DNA of 64,000 bases from Heloderma charlesbogerti (taxonomy: Eukaryota > Chordata > Lepidosauria > Squamata > Helodermatidae). Positions 19,900 to 32,300 of the stretch are shown here, piece after piece. The stretch spans positions 62,001 through 126,000 of the forward strand of contig JANEZZ010001381.1 in the NCBI GenBank assembly GCA_026122225.1, given 5' to 3'. Below the pieces are notes generated by a model. That model was not told where the DNA came from, searched no databases, and saw only the letters and a program-made list of their open reading frames with translations. Numbering within the stretch: position 1 is the first letter of the stretch; each line of letters opens with the position of its first letter. A program made the position numbers and the translations under genes.

Positions 19900-20105
19900 G
19901 CACAGGAACACCGGAAGCCGCCTTATACTGACTCAGGGTCCGCTGGTCCATCTAGCCCAGACTTGTCGACACTGACTGGCGACAGCAGTTCCCCAGGGTT
20001 TCAGGCAGGAGTGTTTCTCCTAGTCCTGCCTGGAGAAGCCACTGGAGATCAACCTGGGACCTTCCGCCTGCAAAGCAGGGTCTGTGCCACTGAGCTGTGG
20101 CCCCT
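19900..20105 (-). repeat. tRNA-derived SINE, solo copy
   Basis: 'gaagccgccttatactgact', 'ctgactggcgacagcagttc', 'ttcaggcaggagtgtttctc' and 'gtgccactgagctgtggccc' follow the order seen in the copy at 228-434. Confidence 0.75.
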
Positions 20106-20109
20106 GCCA

Positions 20110-21925
20110 ATGGCAGCTGGGCAGCCAGAAATGTGAAGGGGAAGGTTTTCCCATCACACAGGGAACGAGGCCAGGAGAAAGTGGCAAAATTAATTAACAT
20201 GCAATAGCTGCCTGGCAATGGCAGGGGGTGTGTGTGGGGGGCTCTTGTTCTCCCGCTGTGAGCCCAGGCCTTCATGCCCTAGAAGGAGGCCCAGCCCACC
20301 AACCGTGAAGGCCCAGCCCAGAATCATTCCAGTGGCTATTCTCCCCCCCCCCACTTTTAAAAAGAGGTGCCACCATCCTCACATACACCTGGATGCCACC
20401 TTCTGTGGCATGGAAGCCCCCTGTGGGAGCAGAGGAGAGCTGTGATTACTAGGAAAAAACACTCTAAACATGCTCAGAGGCACTTTTACGTATGGCTAAA
20501 TGGTGTGTTTCAAGTAGCAGGCAAGGCCTGACCCATTTCAGGGCTTGTTGTCTGGGAATTTGTCTGTCACGCACACCACCCTCCACAGTTTTCCTTGGGG
20601 ACACTCCTCACTCCCCCACCCCACACATGGCCCTCTCCTCACCTGGCTCTTGCTCACAGGCTGTTCTGTCCTCCTGGAGGCATCTGCCTGCCCTTCGCGA
20701 CTAGCGCCATCCCGCTGGTTCACTCCTGTTCCGCTGGCCCGTGCCAAGTGCTTGTCAGTTTCCTTTGCGCAGGCCAGCTCCAGGAAGATGGGCCTCTCTC
20801 CCTGGAGGGAGTGGGGGTTCTGGCACTGCAGCATGGAACGTTCCCCCCCAACACACGCGCGCGCACACACACACACACCCCTTCTTCCTTCCAGGCTTCC
20901 TGAAGACCAGCTGTGGTTCTTTGTGTGTGCCCAAAGGAGACATCATCATCAGTCCCACTTTCTTCAAGTCCAGAGCCAGTTGTGCAGGAATTATGTCACA
21001 ACTGTTGCGGGATGCGGGGGGGGGGGAGAGTGAGGCCTGTGGATGAGCAGGATGTACTTCTTGGAGGAGAGGCCGAGGGCTGGGTGGGGTGTCAACCCGT
21101 GAAGAAGGCCCGCATCCTTCTCCCATCCTCCCCAGAAGCTCTCAGCCTGCTGGGATTCGGTGTTCTGATGCTGCACTTGCTGGGGAGAGAAGCAGGTCTG
21201 GGAAACAGACCTTGGCATCGTGCAGGGTGCGGCCACGCAAGGGTTAAACACCCCCTCCCCCGCGGCATGCCCCGCCGGCGTGGCAATGGGAAGCCAGCAG
21301 GAAAATTAACAGCGCTGCCCCCGGGGCTCCATCCTGGCTGCGCACTGCGAGTGGTTTGGTGCGGGCAGCCAAGGCGCTGTTAATCGAAGCCAGGTGTGGG
21401 GGGCTTTGGGGGGAGCTCGGAAATAGGGGCTTGTATCCTGTCCAAGTGGGCCGGCCCGGGCCCACATCTGAGCATGCGCCAAAACCACGGCTGGAGGAGG
21501 CGCGCAAGCTCCCGGCATCTGGCCTGCGTCGCCTGCACTTTGATTAATTGGGGGCGGGGGGGGGGGAGCCGCTCTGGCCCAGACCTCCCCACCGAGCCAA
21601 TGAGTTGAACAGAGCTGCCTCCAGCAGGCCAAACCAATCGGGGAGACTGTGCCCTCTCCGTGCACCCCAGAGCGGGCTGCTCCATGCCCACACCCGGCCC
21701 AGAAGTCGAAGGCAGCTCGTGCCAGTCTGTTGAGACCCTCCATGGTTTGACTCAGAATGACATGAGCAGCCTCAGAAGGGACCATCTCCTGGTGGCTCAT
21801 GCATCTCATTTGGGCTGTCCCAGGCCAGAACTCATGGGGGAACACCCTCCCCCCCCCCCGGCTTTATTCCTATGTGTTGTCTGGGGCACCCTCTGTTAAG
21901 TGTGGCATGCAGGCACATGGGACCA
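20110..21925. other. Intergenic, no gene recognised
   Basis: It contains a mixed (CG/CA)n tract at about 20855-20880 and several G/C runs. Open frames of 100-180 codons on both strands overlap one another and show no domain. Confidence 0.4.
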
Positions 21926-21928
21926 TAT

Positions 21929-22163
21929 TCATTTTATTTCGTTTATATCCCACTTTTTTCCTCTTGCAAGGGACACAAGGCAGCTTCTACGGTCCTCCTC
22001 CTCTCCATTTTTACCCCCACAACAACCCTGCGAGGTAGGTTAGACTGAGAGTCAGCGACTGGCCCAAAGTCACCCAGTGAGCTTCATGGCTGAGTGGGGA
22101 CTCAAACCCGGGTTTCTCGAGTCCCAGGCCAACACCCTCACCTCTGCGCCACACTGGCTGCCA
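21929..22163 (-). repeat. MIR-like CORE-SINE, near full length
   Basis: 'tttatatcccacttttttcc', 'acaacaaccctgcgaggtag', 'cactcaaagtcacccagtga'-like core, 'gtggggactcaaacccgggt' and 'ctctgcgccacactggctgc' are in the inverted order expected of tail, core, B-box and A-box. Confidence 0.65.
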
Positions 22164-22169
22164 CGTTCA

Positions 22170-23394
22170 AGGCTGTGGCACATGAGAGACAGTTTGGACT
22201 AGAGACAACGCTGGTGCCTGCTGACGGAGAGGGCTGTCAGGATCACAGAGCTGTGTAAGGCTTCTTGGTATAGCACAGGGCTTATTATGGGGTGCAGCCA
22301 GGGGTACCTCAACACCAACTCCTGTTCCAGGCTGCCTGTGCAGGTCTGTGTCAAAGAGGGAACCAGGTAGCAACTTTTGCCTCCTAAAAGGCATGGAGGC
22401 AGGTGGGCATTTCCCTCCCCCTGGGGCTTGGGGGTGGGGATGGGGCTGCCTTGCACAGCAGGGCCTCCCCCTGGGTTTCCCCCGGGCCATGAAACTCTTT
22501 CCTGCTGAGAGGCTGTTCCCTGGAAGTGTTTTCTCAGCAGGCTACTGTGGGGACTGGAGCAGGGGAGGGGATCTTTTTAAAGCCTAGGATCTTTTCAGGT
22601 CTTCAGATGGCATTTTATTCCATGAGTAACTCTGTGGCCCACTCCTGTGCACTGTGCAGTCAGGGCCTGGCCCCAAACCTGCAGCCTGACTCCAGTTCTT
22701 GCCCCTGCTCACCTTTTGCAGCACACCTTTGTCTCGGGCCTGCGCACGGGTAGCCTGCTTGCCTGCGAAACGGCACCTGCCCGCTCCTGAGGCCCGAAAG
22801 GCCAACGTATTGCTTTTTTCCTGACTTGCTGACACAACAACCTTGCTGTGTTGTAGTCAGGGGATGGCCCTTTTGTCATCCCCGCAGCCCTGCTGCAGGG
22901 ATCTTGAGACAGACGGAAAACTCACTGTGTGGATGCCCTTCCCGTCAGGGGGAAGCAGAGCGGGGGGGGGGGGGCTAACCTGAGATGTCAATCAGCAGGT
23001 CTCCACAAAGCCGCAGGGAGGCAGCTGTCTCCAGGTTGCCAGGAGGTGGGGGTGGGTGTGATTTATACAGAACAGACCAATAAATTACCTGGATTGGGCC
23101 TTGGGGACCCATTCCTCATGCCGGCAGCACACAGCCGCTTGCAGAACCTCTCCAAGAATTGTTTCCAACAATTAGCTGAAGACGAGGCGAAGACGAGAGA
23201 GGGAGTTAGCTTCCAGGGAGAAGTGGGGATCACCAACAACCCCCCCCACCCCCTTTCTCTCCTTAAGCTCACAGTTTTATGCAGCTTTGACGGTGCTTCT
23301 TTGGGAGATTTGGTGGGTCAAAACAGCCATTAGGAAGCACTGCGCCATCTTTCCTCTGGACTCACCGCCTGGGGCCTTGTGCACTTTTGAGATG
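22170..23394. other. Intergenic, no gene recognised
   Basis: No exon, RNA gene or named repeat was recognised. G-runs occur near 22965. Confidence 0.4.
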
Positions 23395-23575
23395 GACTGA
23401 GTGAGCACAGAATCAGACCACTGCCCTATCTGGCCCGGCCTCCACCTCAGGCAGGGGTCTTTTGCAGACCCCTCTCTGAGATCCTTTTAAGAACGGGAAA
23501 GGCCAGGGATGGAACTTGGGCCCTCTGCATGCAAAACCAGGGCTCTCCCTCTGTGCTGTGGCCCCTTCCCTAGGA
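23395..23575 (-). repeat. tRNA-derived SINE, solo copy
   Basis: 'gcacagaatcagaccactgc' near the tail and 'ctctgcatgcaaaaccaggg' with 'ccctctgtgctgtggcccct' at the head match the SINE family. The centre is diverged. Confidence 0.6.
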
Positions 23576-23579
23576 ATAG

Positions 23580-24650
23580 GGAAGGGCCTGCTCAGTGGCT
23601 GCTCCCAGGCTGGGGGACCCCCTCCCAAGGGAAGCGAGCATGCTCCCTCCTCATTGTCCTCCTGCTGGCAGCAAAGACCGCTTCACTGGAGCAGCCCTTT
23701 GGTCTGTTGGGTTGGGTGCTGTGTTTGTTTGTATTCTTTAATTGCTGTGTTTGTATTGTATTTTAATGTATTACTTTATTGTTTTAATCAGTTTGAATAG
23801 TTTCTGTAGCTGACCTGAGTGCCAGTTTTGGTAGAAAGGTGTGGTGATAACACACAAGCAAACACTCTCCTCTACACACACACCACTGTGTCCATGTAGG
23901 GTGTGCCCAAGCACACAGGCAGGCCCTGTGCATCTCCAGTTACATGCAGGTAGAGTCTCTTTCCACCTTCTGCCGGGGGGTTCCATCCCTCTGTACGCCT
24001 TGTCCCCCCCTCACCAACACCTTTGGGTACAACGGTTCTCTCTGGGCCTGAAGGCAAGTTCAGCAGCTGTGCTGCTGGCCGCAGGAGTACCTGTTTGCTT
24101 CCACTGCTGTCTTAGTCAATAAAGCAAATATTGCAAAGACATAATAGGGCTCCTGTACTCTCTCATCCAAGGGAGCTTGTGCGGTCTGGAATGTCGTACT
24201 GCCTGAGGACGTGGGGAGCTCAGAAGGGAGCCCTTCTCCCACAGGGCTCCCTCACTCGGAGCAAGAAAGGGCTTCCGTTCTCACCGTCAGCTCCATGACG
24301 CATCACTTTTCCTCCAGCTTTGTCGTTGCAACATCAGTAGCATAAGTGAGCTACTTTCTCTGCCCTGTTGTTCCTGGCTCCTCTGCCAAAATGTCACTTT
24401 TCACATCCATCTCCAAGGAAAGGAGCATCCAGATAGTATTATAAAACCAATTCAGAGAGCAATTCAAATAGCAGGGCTGGTTATCCAGCTCGCCTTCTGG
24501 TCCCAAGTTTTCACTGGGTATCGTCAGGCTTTCAAGCAAATTTTAACAACTCATAAGGGCTAGGAACTTGCTTTTTTAATACTAGCAGTAACAACAATAG
24601 TGTTAAAGTTTTAATATGGTTGCATTGCTTTTCTGTTTATATGTGTTAGG
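23580..24650. other. Intergenic with an AT-rich LINE-tail-like segment
   Basis: The AT-rich 23705-23800 ('tttattgttttaatcagttt') resembles an L2 3' tail. A short repeat starting 'ctaggaacttgcttttttaa' at about 24560 recurs at 17958 and 52548. No gene is seen. Confidence 0.4.
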
Positions 24651-24651
24651 G

Positions 24652-24752
24652 TGCCATCCTGTGCATATTTAGACAGAAAAAAGTCTTACAGCTCCCAGAA
24701 TGGGAGTTGCAGGACTTTTTTTCTGTCTAAACATGCATAGGATTGCACCCTG
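24652..24752. repeat. Foldback element type 2, complete
   Basis: 'gggtgccatcctgtgcatat' opposes 'aacatgcataggattgcacc', and 'agacagaaaaaagtcttaca' opposes 'gcaggacttttttctgtcta'. This is the shortest and most perfect hairpin of the family in the window. Confidence 0.85.
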
Positions 24753-24754
24753 AT

Positions 24755-25325
24755 CGTTTGTATGTGACTTGTTGTGCACCACCTTGATGACAGTTATGGA
24801 AAGGATGCACATACATACATACATACATTTGGAAGCTGAGATTCCCAGTATCTGATGCCATGTTCTGTAGGGGTTTTTTCTACTTATGTAGACTCATGGC
24901 ATACTGCTGAGGCCCTGGCTTCAGGCTTACCTTCTTCACAGATGGGCCCGATGGGGGGGCGGGTGCCGATCCAGGGAGTGCACTGGGCCAGCTGTCGGGA
25001 TGGGACAGTGCCCTCCAGGGAAGGGATGGCACATTTTGCTCCTCTCCAGCTTGTATGCCAATGCCCCAGTGCCAGGATGTTGTGATACAGGGCAGACGCT
25101 TGTCCTGCATCACTGTCCCTTCTTTTGCTCTGTGCTGACAACATTACTTTCCCTTAGCCAGCGAGGCCCAAGATGGCTTTGGGGGGTATTTGTGATGGGG
25201 AACAGTTCTACAGGAAGGCCTCCAGTCCAAAACCAAAGTCGTTATCCTGGGAAGTGGACCGACGTGACATGCACAGCCCTTGGACAAACAGGTGGATGGA
25301 CAAACAAACGACGGTTACCTTGGCA
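24755..25325. other. Intergenic, no gene recognised
   Basis: A (CATA)n tract is at 24808-24827. No exon was recognised. Confidence 0.4.
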
Positions 25326-25329
25326 TTAT

Positions 25330-25400
25330 ATTTCCTGGAATGTATTTATTTATTACATTTCCATACCATCCAATAGCCAAAGCTGTCTGGGCAGGGAAGG
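25330..25400 (-). repeat. L2-type LINE 3' tail (inverted)
   Basis: 'tatttatttattacatttcc' and 'ataccatccaatagccaaag' are the inverse of the tail seen at 15470 and 52090. Confidence 0.6.
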
Positions 25401-25459
25401 GGGGGAATTTGAACACTGACCCAGCATCCACTATAATTACAGCCACAAAGTCATTGAAC

Positions 25460-25880
25460 ATGGGGACATCAGAAGCTGCCATATTCAGAGTCAGACCCTG
25501 GGTCCAGCTAGCCCAGAATTCTTGACACTGACTGGCAGCAGCAGCTCTCCAGGGTCTGAGTTGGAGATCTTTCCTAGCCCTCCCTGGATCTGCATGCAAA
25601 GCAGGGACTCTACCACTGAGCTACAGTCCTGCCTTCAACATTAAACAAGATTCTAGTCCTCACAGTTCTGAATGAAGGGCAGATTTGAATATGAACCTCA
25701 GAAGCTGCCTTATACTGAGTCAGACCCTTGGTCCATCTAGTCAACACTGACTGGCAGCAGCGGCTCTCCAGGGCTTCAGGCAGGATTCTTACCAGGCCTA
25801 CTTGGAGATGCTGCCAGGGTCGAACCACGGACCTTTTGCATGCAAAGCCAGGTCTGTCCCGCTGAGTTTCAGCATCTGCT
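25460..25880 (-). repeat. Two head-to-tail tRNA-derived SINE copies with linker
   Basis: Copies at about 25465-25625 and 25690-25875 are joined by a linker containing 'gattctagtcctcacagttc' and 'tgaatgaagggcagattt', as in the pairs at 1-434 and 61890-62430. Confidence 0.75.
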
Positions 25881-25884
25881 CTTC

Positions 25885-26200
25885 AGGTTTAGAGTCTCCT
25901 TTAGGTCAACCCCAAACAAGCAAAAATCCCACACAGCAGGCAGAGGTGTTTGCACCAGGTCAAACAAGGCATATCTTGTAGGACTGCAGCCAGGTGGGGT
26001 GAGTTTCACTTGGATCCCACTTAAATAAATGTGAAAACTGAGCCACAGCTGAAGGGCCAATGATTTCAGTGGGAATCAAGTGCCGGGAACATTCACCAAG
26101 CCGTGCTCTTGAGAAATCACAGCCCAAACCAGCCCTCTCCACCCAACAGCCTCCAGCTGTGTTGGACTCCGACTGCATCATCTCCAGGCCACATGCTGGC
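25885..26200. other. Intergenic, no gene recognised
   Basis: A diverged half foldback ('cagctgtgttggactccgac') lies at about 26150-26200. Nothing else was recognised. Confidence 0.4.
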
Positions 26201-26204
26201 TGGG

Positions 26205-26602
26205 GATCATAGAATCATAGAATAGTAGGGCTGGAAGGGGCGAGTCCAACTCCCTGCTCAATGCAGGAATCCAAGTCAGAGCATCCCTGACAGATGGCCG
26301 TCCAGTCTCGTCTTGAATGCCTCCAGTGTGGAAGAGCCCACCACCTCCCCAGGTAATGGGTTCCACTGTCGTATTGCTCTAACAGTCAGGAAGTTTTTCC
26401 TGATGTTCAGCCGGACTCTGGCTTCCTGTCACTTGAGCACATGATTCTGTGTCCTGCACTCTGGCATGATCAAGAAGAGATCCTGGCCTTCCTCTCTGTG
26501 ACAACCTTTCAAGTCCTTGAAGAGCGCTATCCTATCTCCCCTCAGTCTTCTCTTCTGGAGGCTAAACATGCCCAGTTCTTTCAGTCTCTCTTCATAGGGC
26601 TT
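26205..26602 (-). mobile_element. CR1 LINE 3' fragment
   Basis: The terminal 'atcatagaatcatagaatag' is followed by sequence encoding the last part of ORF2 on the minus strand (KELGMFSLQKRRLRGDRIAL, CHREEGQDLFL). It ends abruptly at 26602 and repeats the sequence of the longer CR1 that starts 100 bases further right. Confidence 0.9.
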
Positions 26603-26707
26603 TGATGGGAGTTGCACTCCAACACAGCTGGACGGCAGTGGGGCGAGGAGGGCTGGTCCAAAGAAATACTTATCTTGGTTTGGGATTTTACTTCATGTCG
26701 ATGTTAC

Positions 26708-28040
26708 ATAGAATCATAGAATCATAGAAAAGTAGGGTTGGAAGGGGCCTACAAGGCCATCGAGTCCAACCCCCTGCTCAGTGCAGGAGTCCAAGTCAGA
26801 GGATCCCTGACAAATGGCTGTCCAGCCTTGTCTTGAAGGCCTCCAGTGTGGGAGAGCCCACCACCTCCCCAGGTAATTGGTTCCATTGTTGTATTGCTCT
26901 TACAGTCAGGAAGTTTTTCCTGATGTTCAGCCGGAATCTGGCTTCCTGTCACTTGAGCCCATGGTTCCGTGTCCTGCACTCTGGGATGATCAAGAAGAGA
27001 TCCTGGCCTTCTTCTCTGTGACAACCTTTCAAGTACTTGAAGAGTGCTATCATATCTCCCCTCAGTCTTCTCTTCTCAAGGCTAAACATGCCCAGTTCTT
27101 TCAGTCTCTCTTCATAGGGCTTTGTTTCCAGTCCCCTGATCATCTTTGTTGCCCTCCTCTGGACCCTCTCCAGTTTGTCTGCATCCTTCTTCAAGTGTGG
27201 TGCCCAGAACTGGACACAGTACTCCAGATGAGGCCTAACCAGTGCTGAGTAGAGGGGAACTAGTACTTCCTGGGATTTGGAAGCTATGCTTCTATTAATG
27301 CAGCCCAAAATAGCATTAGCCTTTTTTGCAGCCACATCACATTGTTGGCTCATATTCAGCTTGTGATTGACAACAATTCCAAGATCCTTCTCGCTTGTAG
27401 TGTGGTTGAGCCATGTATTCCCCATCTTGTAACTGTGCATTTGGTTTCTTTTTCCTAGGTGCAGAACTTGGCATTTATCCCTATGAAATGTCATTCTGTT
27501 GTTTTCTGCCGAGCGCTCCAGTCTATCCAGATCACTTTGAATTTTGTTTCTGTCTTCCAAAGTATTAGCTATCCCGCCCAATTTGGTGTCATCTGCAAAT
27601 TTGATCAGCATTCCCTGCACCTCCTCCTCCAAGTCATTAATACAAATGTTGAACAGCACTGGGCCCAGGACTGAGCCCTGCGGTACCCCACTCGTTACCT
27701 CTCCCCACTTTGAGGAGGTCCCATTGATAAGCACTCTTTGAGTCTGATTCTGTAGCCAACTGTGGATCCACTGGATCATTGTTTCATCTACCCACTTTGA
27801 GCTAGTTTGCTCATCAGGATCTCATGGGGCACTTTGTCGAAAGCTTTGCTGAAGTCGAGGTATATGATGTCTACAGCATTCCCACGGTCTACAAGGGAGG
27901 TGACTTGATCAAAAAATGAGATCAGATTTGTCTGGCAGGACTTGTTTTTGACAAATCCATGTTGGCTTCGAGTAATCACGGCAGTGTTGTCAAGGTGCTT
28001 CCAGATGGATTCCTTTATCATCTGCTCCAGAATTACCGAA
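26708..28040 (-). mobile_element. CR1 LINE with reverse-transcriptase coding sequence
   Basis: A 276-codon minus-strand frame (27779-26949) and a 77-codon frame (28021-27788) together cover the C-terminal two thirds of CR1 ORF2. Visible motifs are YLDFSKAFDKVPHE, GVPQGSVLGP, the catalytic KFADDTKLGG, DLGIVV and LVRPHLEYCVQFW. A single-base frameshift near 27790 separates the frames. The element is 5'-truncated near 28040, so ORF1 and the endonuclease are missing. The 3' UTR ends at 'atagaatcatagaatcatag' (26708). The long intact frame suggests a young copy. It is not a host gene. Confidence 0.95.
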
Positions 28041-28044
28041 TTAC

Positions 28045-28678
28045 CAAATTACTTTGGTATTATTGTCACGACGTATGGTCAACCCAATAAAAACACTGAC
28101 ATTTCTAGTTCATTTTGTCAATTTTGTTAAGATGATCTTTCTCCTGTCCAGCTGGGTGAAATCTGGGAAATTTCAGGGGGGCAAAATTGGTAATCATAAG
28201 AATATCCATTATTTCTTTGAGCTGTTGCTGCTTCATCTCCACCCCTTTGACTGAAACCCTTGCTTTGCGTGTTGCGAGGACCCGTGGCAGCTAAACCAGA
28301 AACAGACTGGTGGACAAGGATCTGGAGAGTTTTTCCTTGCCCATAGATCCACACCCCAAAATGCAAAGCACAACATCTGGCCTGAGAACCTGGCGTGCTA
28401 CATTCTCAGAGGGTAAACTGAGGCAGAGATGTGGCTGAAACCTGCATTTCTGCTACGCTCCATTCAGTTTTGCAGGCCATCTCTTGCTGGAGGGATGTCT
28501 CCCACCTAGTGGGCTGGTGCTGTGGCTCACGCCCACTGTTCAAAACAGGATGCGCTCCTCTTCATTTGGCAAATCTCTGCTGCCCCCCCGGGGGGCGATA
28601 CATCTCCTGGCTCTGCTGCCTGCCTAGGATGGCAGAGGCTGCAATCAATGCAAGGCAGGTCACAACCCATGGCTGAGA
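28045..28678. other. Intergenic, no gene recognised
   Basis: This sequence separates the CR1 and L2-like elements. No exon was recognised. Confidence 0.4.
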
Positions 28679-28679
28679 T

Positions 28680-29335
28680 AACCGCATTCCTCAAGACTGG
28701 ATTACTGCAATGCATTGCATGTGGGGCTGCTCTTAGGGCTGCTCCAAGAGCTGGAGGTAGTGCAGAACGCTGCAGCAGCTCTGCTCTTGTCAGGAGCTAC
28801 CCCTTTTCAGCAAGCAGCTCCTTGGCTGAGGGAACTGCACTGGTTGCCCATTCACTATTGGGCCAGGTTTAAGGTTTTGGTACTAGTGTATAAAGCCCTA
28901 AACAACTCAGGACCAGGATACCTGAGGGAGCACCTTCTCCCCTATCAACCTGCCCAGTCACTGAGGTCATTGGTGGGCTTGCTCCTCATGGTTCCACAGG
29001 GACCTATGGCCTGATTGGAGTCCACCTGGAGAAGAGCCTTCAGTGTGGTGGCCCCCTTCCTGTGAAACTCCCAGCCTCTGGAGGTCAGGCAGGTGCCAAC
29101 ACTGTGTTATTTCTGGCACCCCTGAAAACAGCTCTATTCCAAGAATCCTCCCTTGACGGACCACCCACGGTTTGTATTGGTACCCTGTTTTTTAAAATAA
29201 GATTTTTTAATCTGGTGTTTTATTTCTTTCACTTTTGTATCATTTTATCTTTTATTGCTCACCACTCTAGAATCTGCTTAGATGTGGAGTGGCATATAAA
29301 TGCTGTAAATAAATAAATTAAATAAATACATTCTG
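28680..29335 (+). mobile_element. L2-like LINE 3' region
   Basis: The plus frame reads VVQNAAAALLLSGATPF, LRELHWLPIHYWARFKVL and YKALNNSGPGYLREHLLPY, the conserved end of L2-clade ORF2. The 3' UTR follows and ends near 'gtggcatataaatgctgtaa' and (AAAT)n at 29305-29328. It is 5'-truncated and has no stop-free full ORF. Confidence 0.85.
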
Positions 29336-29339
29336 CTTT

Positions 29340-32300
29340 CTAGCTGTGCAGGTGTGCAACAATGTTAAGCAGCCTTAAATACACTTAAATAAAATCCCTT
29401 GCAAGTCAGGGGGCCTCCCTGACTAATCACCATGGCACAGTGGTCAGACTGCCAGGCAACATTTGCATCCTAGCTGGCGCCCAGGGGCCCTGGTGGGTAC
29501 TGCCAAATTAACACCCTGGCTGGCTGCTGCTCTGTGTACAGACCGGGTGGGGCTGGTGCACGTGCCCACGCCATGCCGACTGGCTTGCAGGGCTGTGGCT
29601 GCATAAGACTCAGCGAGAAAAGGGAAACGAAAGCAGCTTGGCAGCCAGAGAGACCCCCCTGGACCAGCAGCATGGGCGGCTTCCGTCTTCCTAATCCCAG
29701 CCCCACTCCACCCCAGAAGCCATTTCTGCAACAGGATAAAGCAGCCAGAAGGCCAAGCGAGCTGTAGCCCCTCCCCAACATGCACACACACAAGTCCAAG
29801 GACCTTTTGGCCTGGCCACACAACATAGGTTTATCAAGCATCTTCTGCGGAGCACGGGAGCATCGGGGCTTGTTTGGAAAAGGTGACACAATAGACCAGG
29901 CTGCAGCAGAGGCTTAGAAACTGATGCAGAAGGGTAGAAAGAGTTTTTCTTTCTAGAAAGAGTGTGGGGGCATCATGCAATGATGAAACTGGCAGGGGAC
30001 TGAGGGCTGGCCAAAGGCAGCTCTCCACACAATGTAGAATCAAGTGGTGGAACTCCCTGCAGCAGGACATGGCCACAAACACTGGTTTGGATGCCTTTAA
30101 AAGTGGCTGAGACAAGTCTGTGGAGGAGGCTGTGGGGGACTCTTAGGCATGGTGGCTCAAGGGAACCCCAGGTTCAGGAGCAGTCTATCTGGGGTCACAG
30201 CAGAAGGGTCCCCTTGTCTTCCTGCTGCCCTGCTTCTCATGGGCATCTGGTCAGCCCCAGTGGGAACTTGGGAGGCAAGGAACTGCCCTTGGCTTTTTGA
30301 GATGCTACCTGGGGTTGTGTTGGGCTTGGCCTGTTCAGGCAAGAACCTGCCCTAAAACCCAGAGAAGCCCGCCACAGCCCTTCTCGTCTGCCCACTGCCA
30401 AGAGCATAGAGGCTGGTGAGTCCAAGAGAGAGGGGCCTTCTCCAGGGTGGACCCATACCCAGGAATCAACTTTCATCAGGGGTTCATCAGGCACGTTTTT
30501 CACAGGTCATCAGGAAAGCTCTACAGACCCCTTGTCTTTGCTGGTCTTCCCTTACATCAGGGCCTTTGGTTTGTGTTGGTAAGTTTAGTTCTTAATTATA
30601 CTGATTGGCAATCTTGGTTTTTATGGACTTCATTGAATAGGTTTTGATGGATTTTTACTGTATCCACTTTGTGTATGTTTTTATCTTGTACACTGCTTTG
30701 AAAAAGTTCTACCTTAAAGGTGGTCTCTCTTATCTGGAGAGAGAGAGAGAGAGAGAGAAATAATAAAGGAAAGTAAAAAAAGAAAAATACCCCCTGCCAT
30801 CTTAAGGATAACCTTGATGCATCTGACACAAAATTCCTTCTAGTCCAGCATTCTGTCTCTATGCATCGAGGTCCCGTTAGCTAACATGGCTAATAGCTTT
30901 GGATCAATCTGTCCTTCTTGAATTTGCCCGTAAAACCACAAGCCCTGAAAGCCCAGGAACAAGAAGCAGAAGGAATAAGGTTTTGGTTGACCCATCTTGT
31001 CTTTAAAATGGCAGGATGCAAGCTTCTGAGTAACACGTGGCTCTTTAGCAGTCTCTTTTAAGGACCCAGCCTGGAGTAAAGCCCTGTGTGACTCCAAAGC
31101 TTGCACTCTTGCAATTTTAGATACTCCCCCAGGGTCATTTTTGTCTGCCTGGATGAAGCCAAAGAAGCTGGGCAGCAAGGAACTAACATCTCATTTAAAA
31201 CAAAACAAAATTTTTCTCTCCTATCTTCTTTAAACCAAGAGAGCTTCCAGCAATTGTAGTAATGCACATTTTAGAATTTCAAAGGGCAGCCCTGGTGTTT
31301 GTCTCTTGCAGCAAAAACAACGAAGAGTCTTGTGCCACTTTAAAGACTGACACATTTATTCTGGCAGAAGCTTTCCTGGACTCCTTTTGCCTACTCCATC
31401 AGATCCATTGAGAAATATGGCGGTTTTCAGGTTTATATACTGCACGTGTTGGGGCGGGGCAGTGAGGAAGATAATTGTGAACAGTGAAGCCAGAAGAAAA
31501 GGAAATGCAGAAAATACTGAGAGTGACCATCACCTTATTAAGAGGGGTTATACACAGTGAGGTTGTTGCTGGTAACGCAAACTCTGGCACTGAGTAAGCC
31601 CATTAACACGCTTAGCGAGATAAGAATCCGATGGAATTAAACCTGTTGATGAATTCTAACTCAGCAGTCTCAGCATTAAAAGGATATATAAACACTCCAG
31701 TTTAACAAGTCAAGGAGTCCTGCTCCTGCAGGAGATTAAAAGCTTGCTTTAAAAGGCGGCGAGGTGTGTGAGTGTGTGTGGGGGGATATTTTAACTTGTC
31801 TCCAAAAAACCCAGAACTGAGGGTGTGAGCCCCCCTGTCCTGGATCATGGGGGCGGGGGGGGCGATGGCTGGCATGATGGGGGGGTGTGCATAAAGCCGG
31901 CTCAGAATCTGGTCCGCGTCTGCATTTACACGACCACTCCCAATTCGATCCAAGCGCGTGTCCTCGATGAAATGTATTTATTAAAGCCTCGTATACTGAC
32001 TTCAAAATGATTCGTCCTTTCTCCTAAAGATGGGGAAGGGGCTTGGGGGGATGGGGTGTTTGGCAGCCTAGTCTGAAGCATGTTTTACGACAACTGATTT
32101 CATTTTTTAAAAAAATCACTGTTTGGTTCTTTTCCGTTTCTCTTGGTTTTCAGTGTTTTACTGAATGTTGGATTTTAATTGACAGGAAAATCCTAGGTCT
32201 GTCTACTCCGAAGTAAACCCATTGAGTTCAATGGAACTTACTCCCAGGGAAATGCGAGCAGGTTTTCACTGAGTTTGTTTCAAACTTTTGTAAGCAGGCT

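Noticed and set aside
26949..28021. Reverse-transcriptase frames as a host gene or viral gene
   Set aside because: The motifs and the terminal 3' sequence identify a CR1 LINE; there are no long terminal repeats, gag or envelope sequence.
30737..30760. Possible CRISPR-like or other array from short repeats
   Set aside because: It is a simple (GA)n run; no spaced direct repeats occur anywhere in the window, and the genome is vertebrate.
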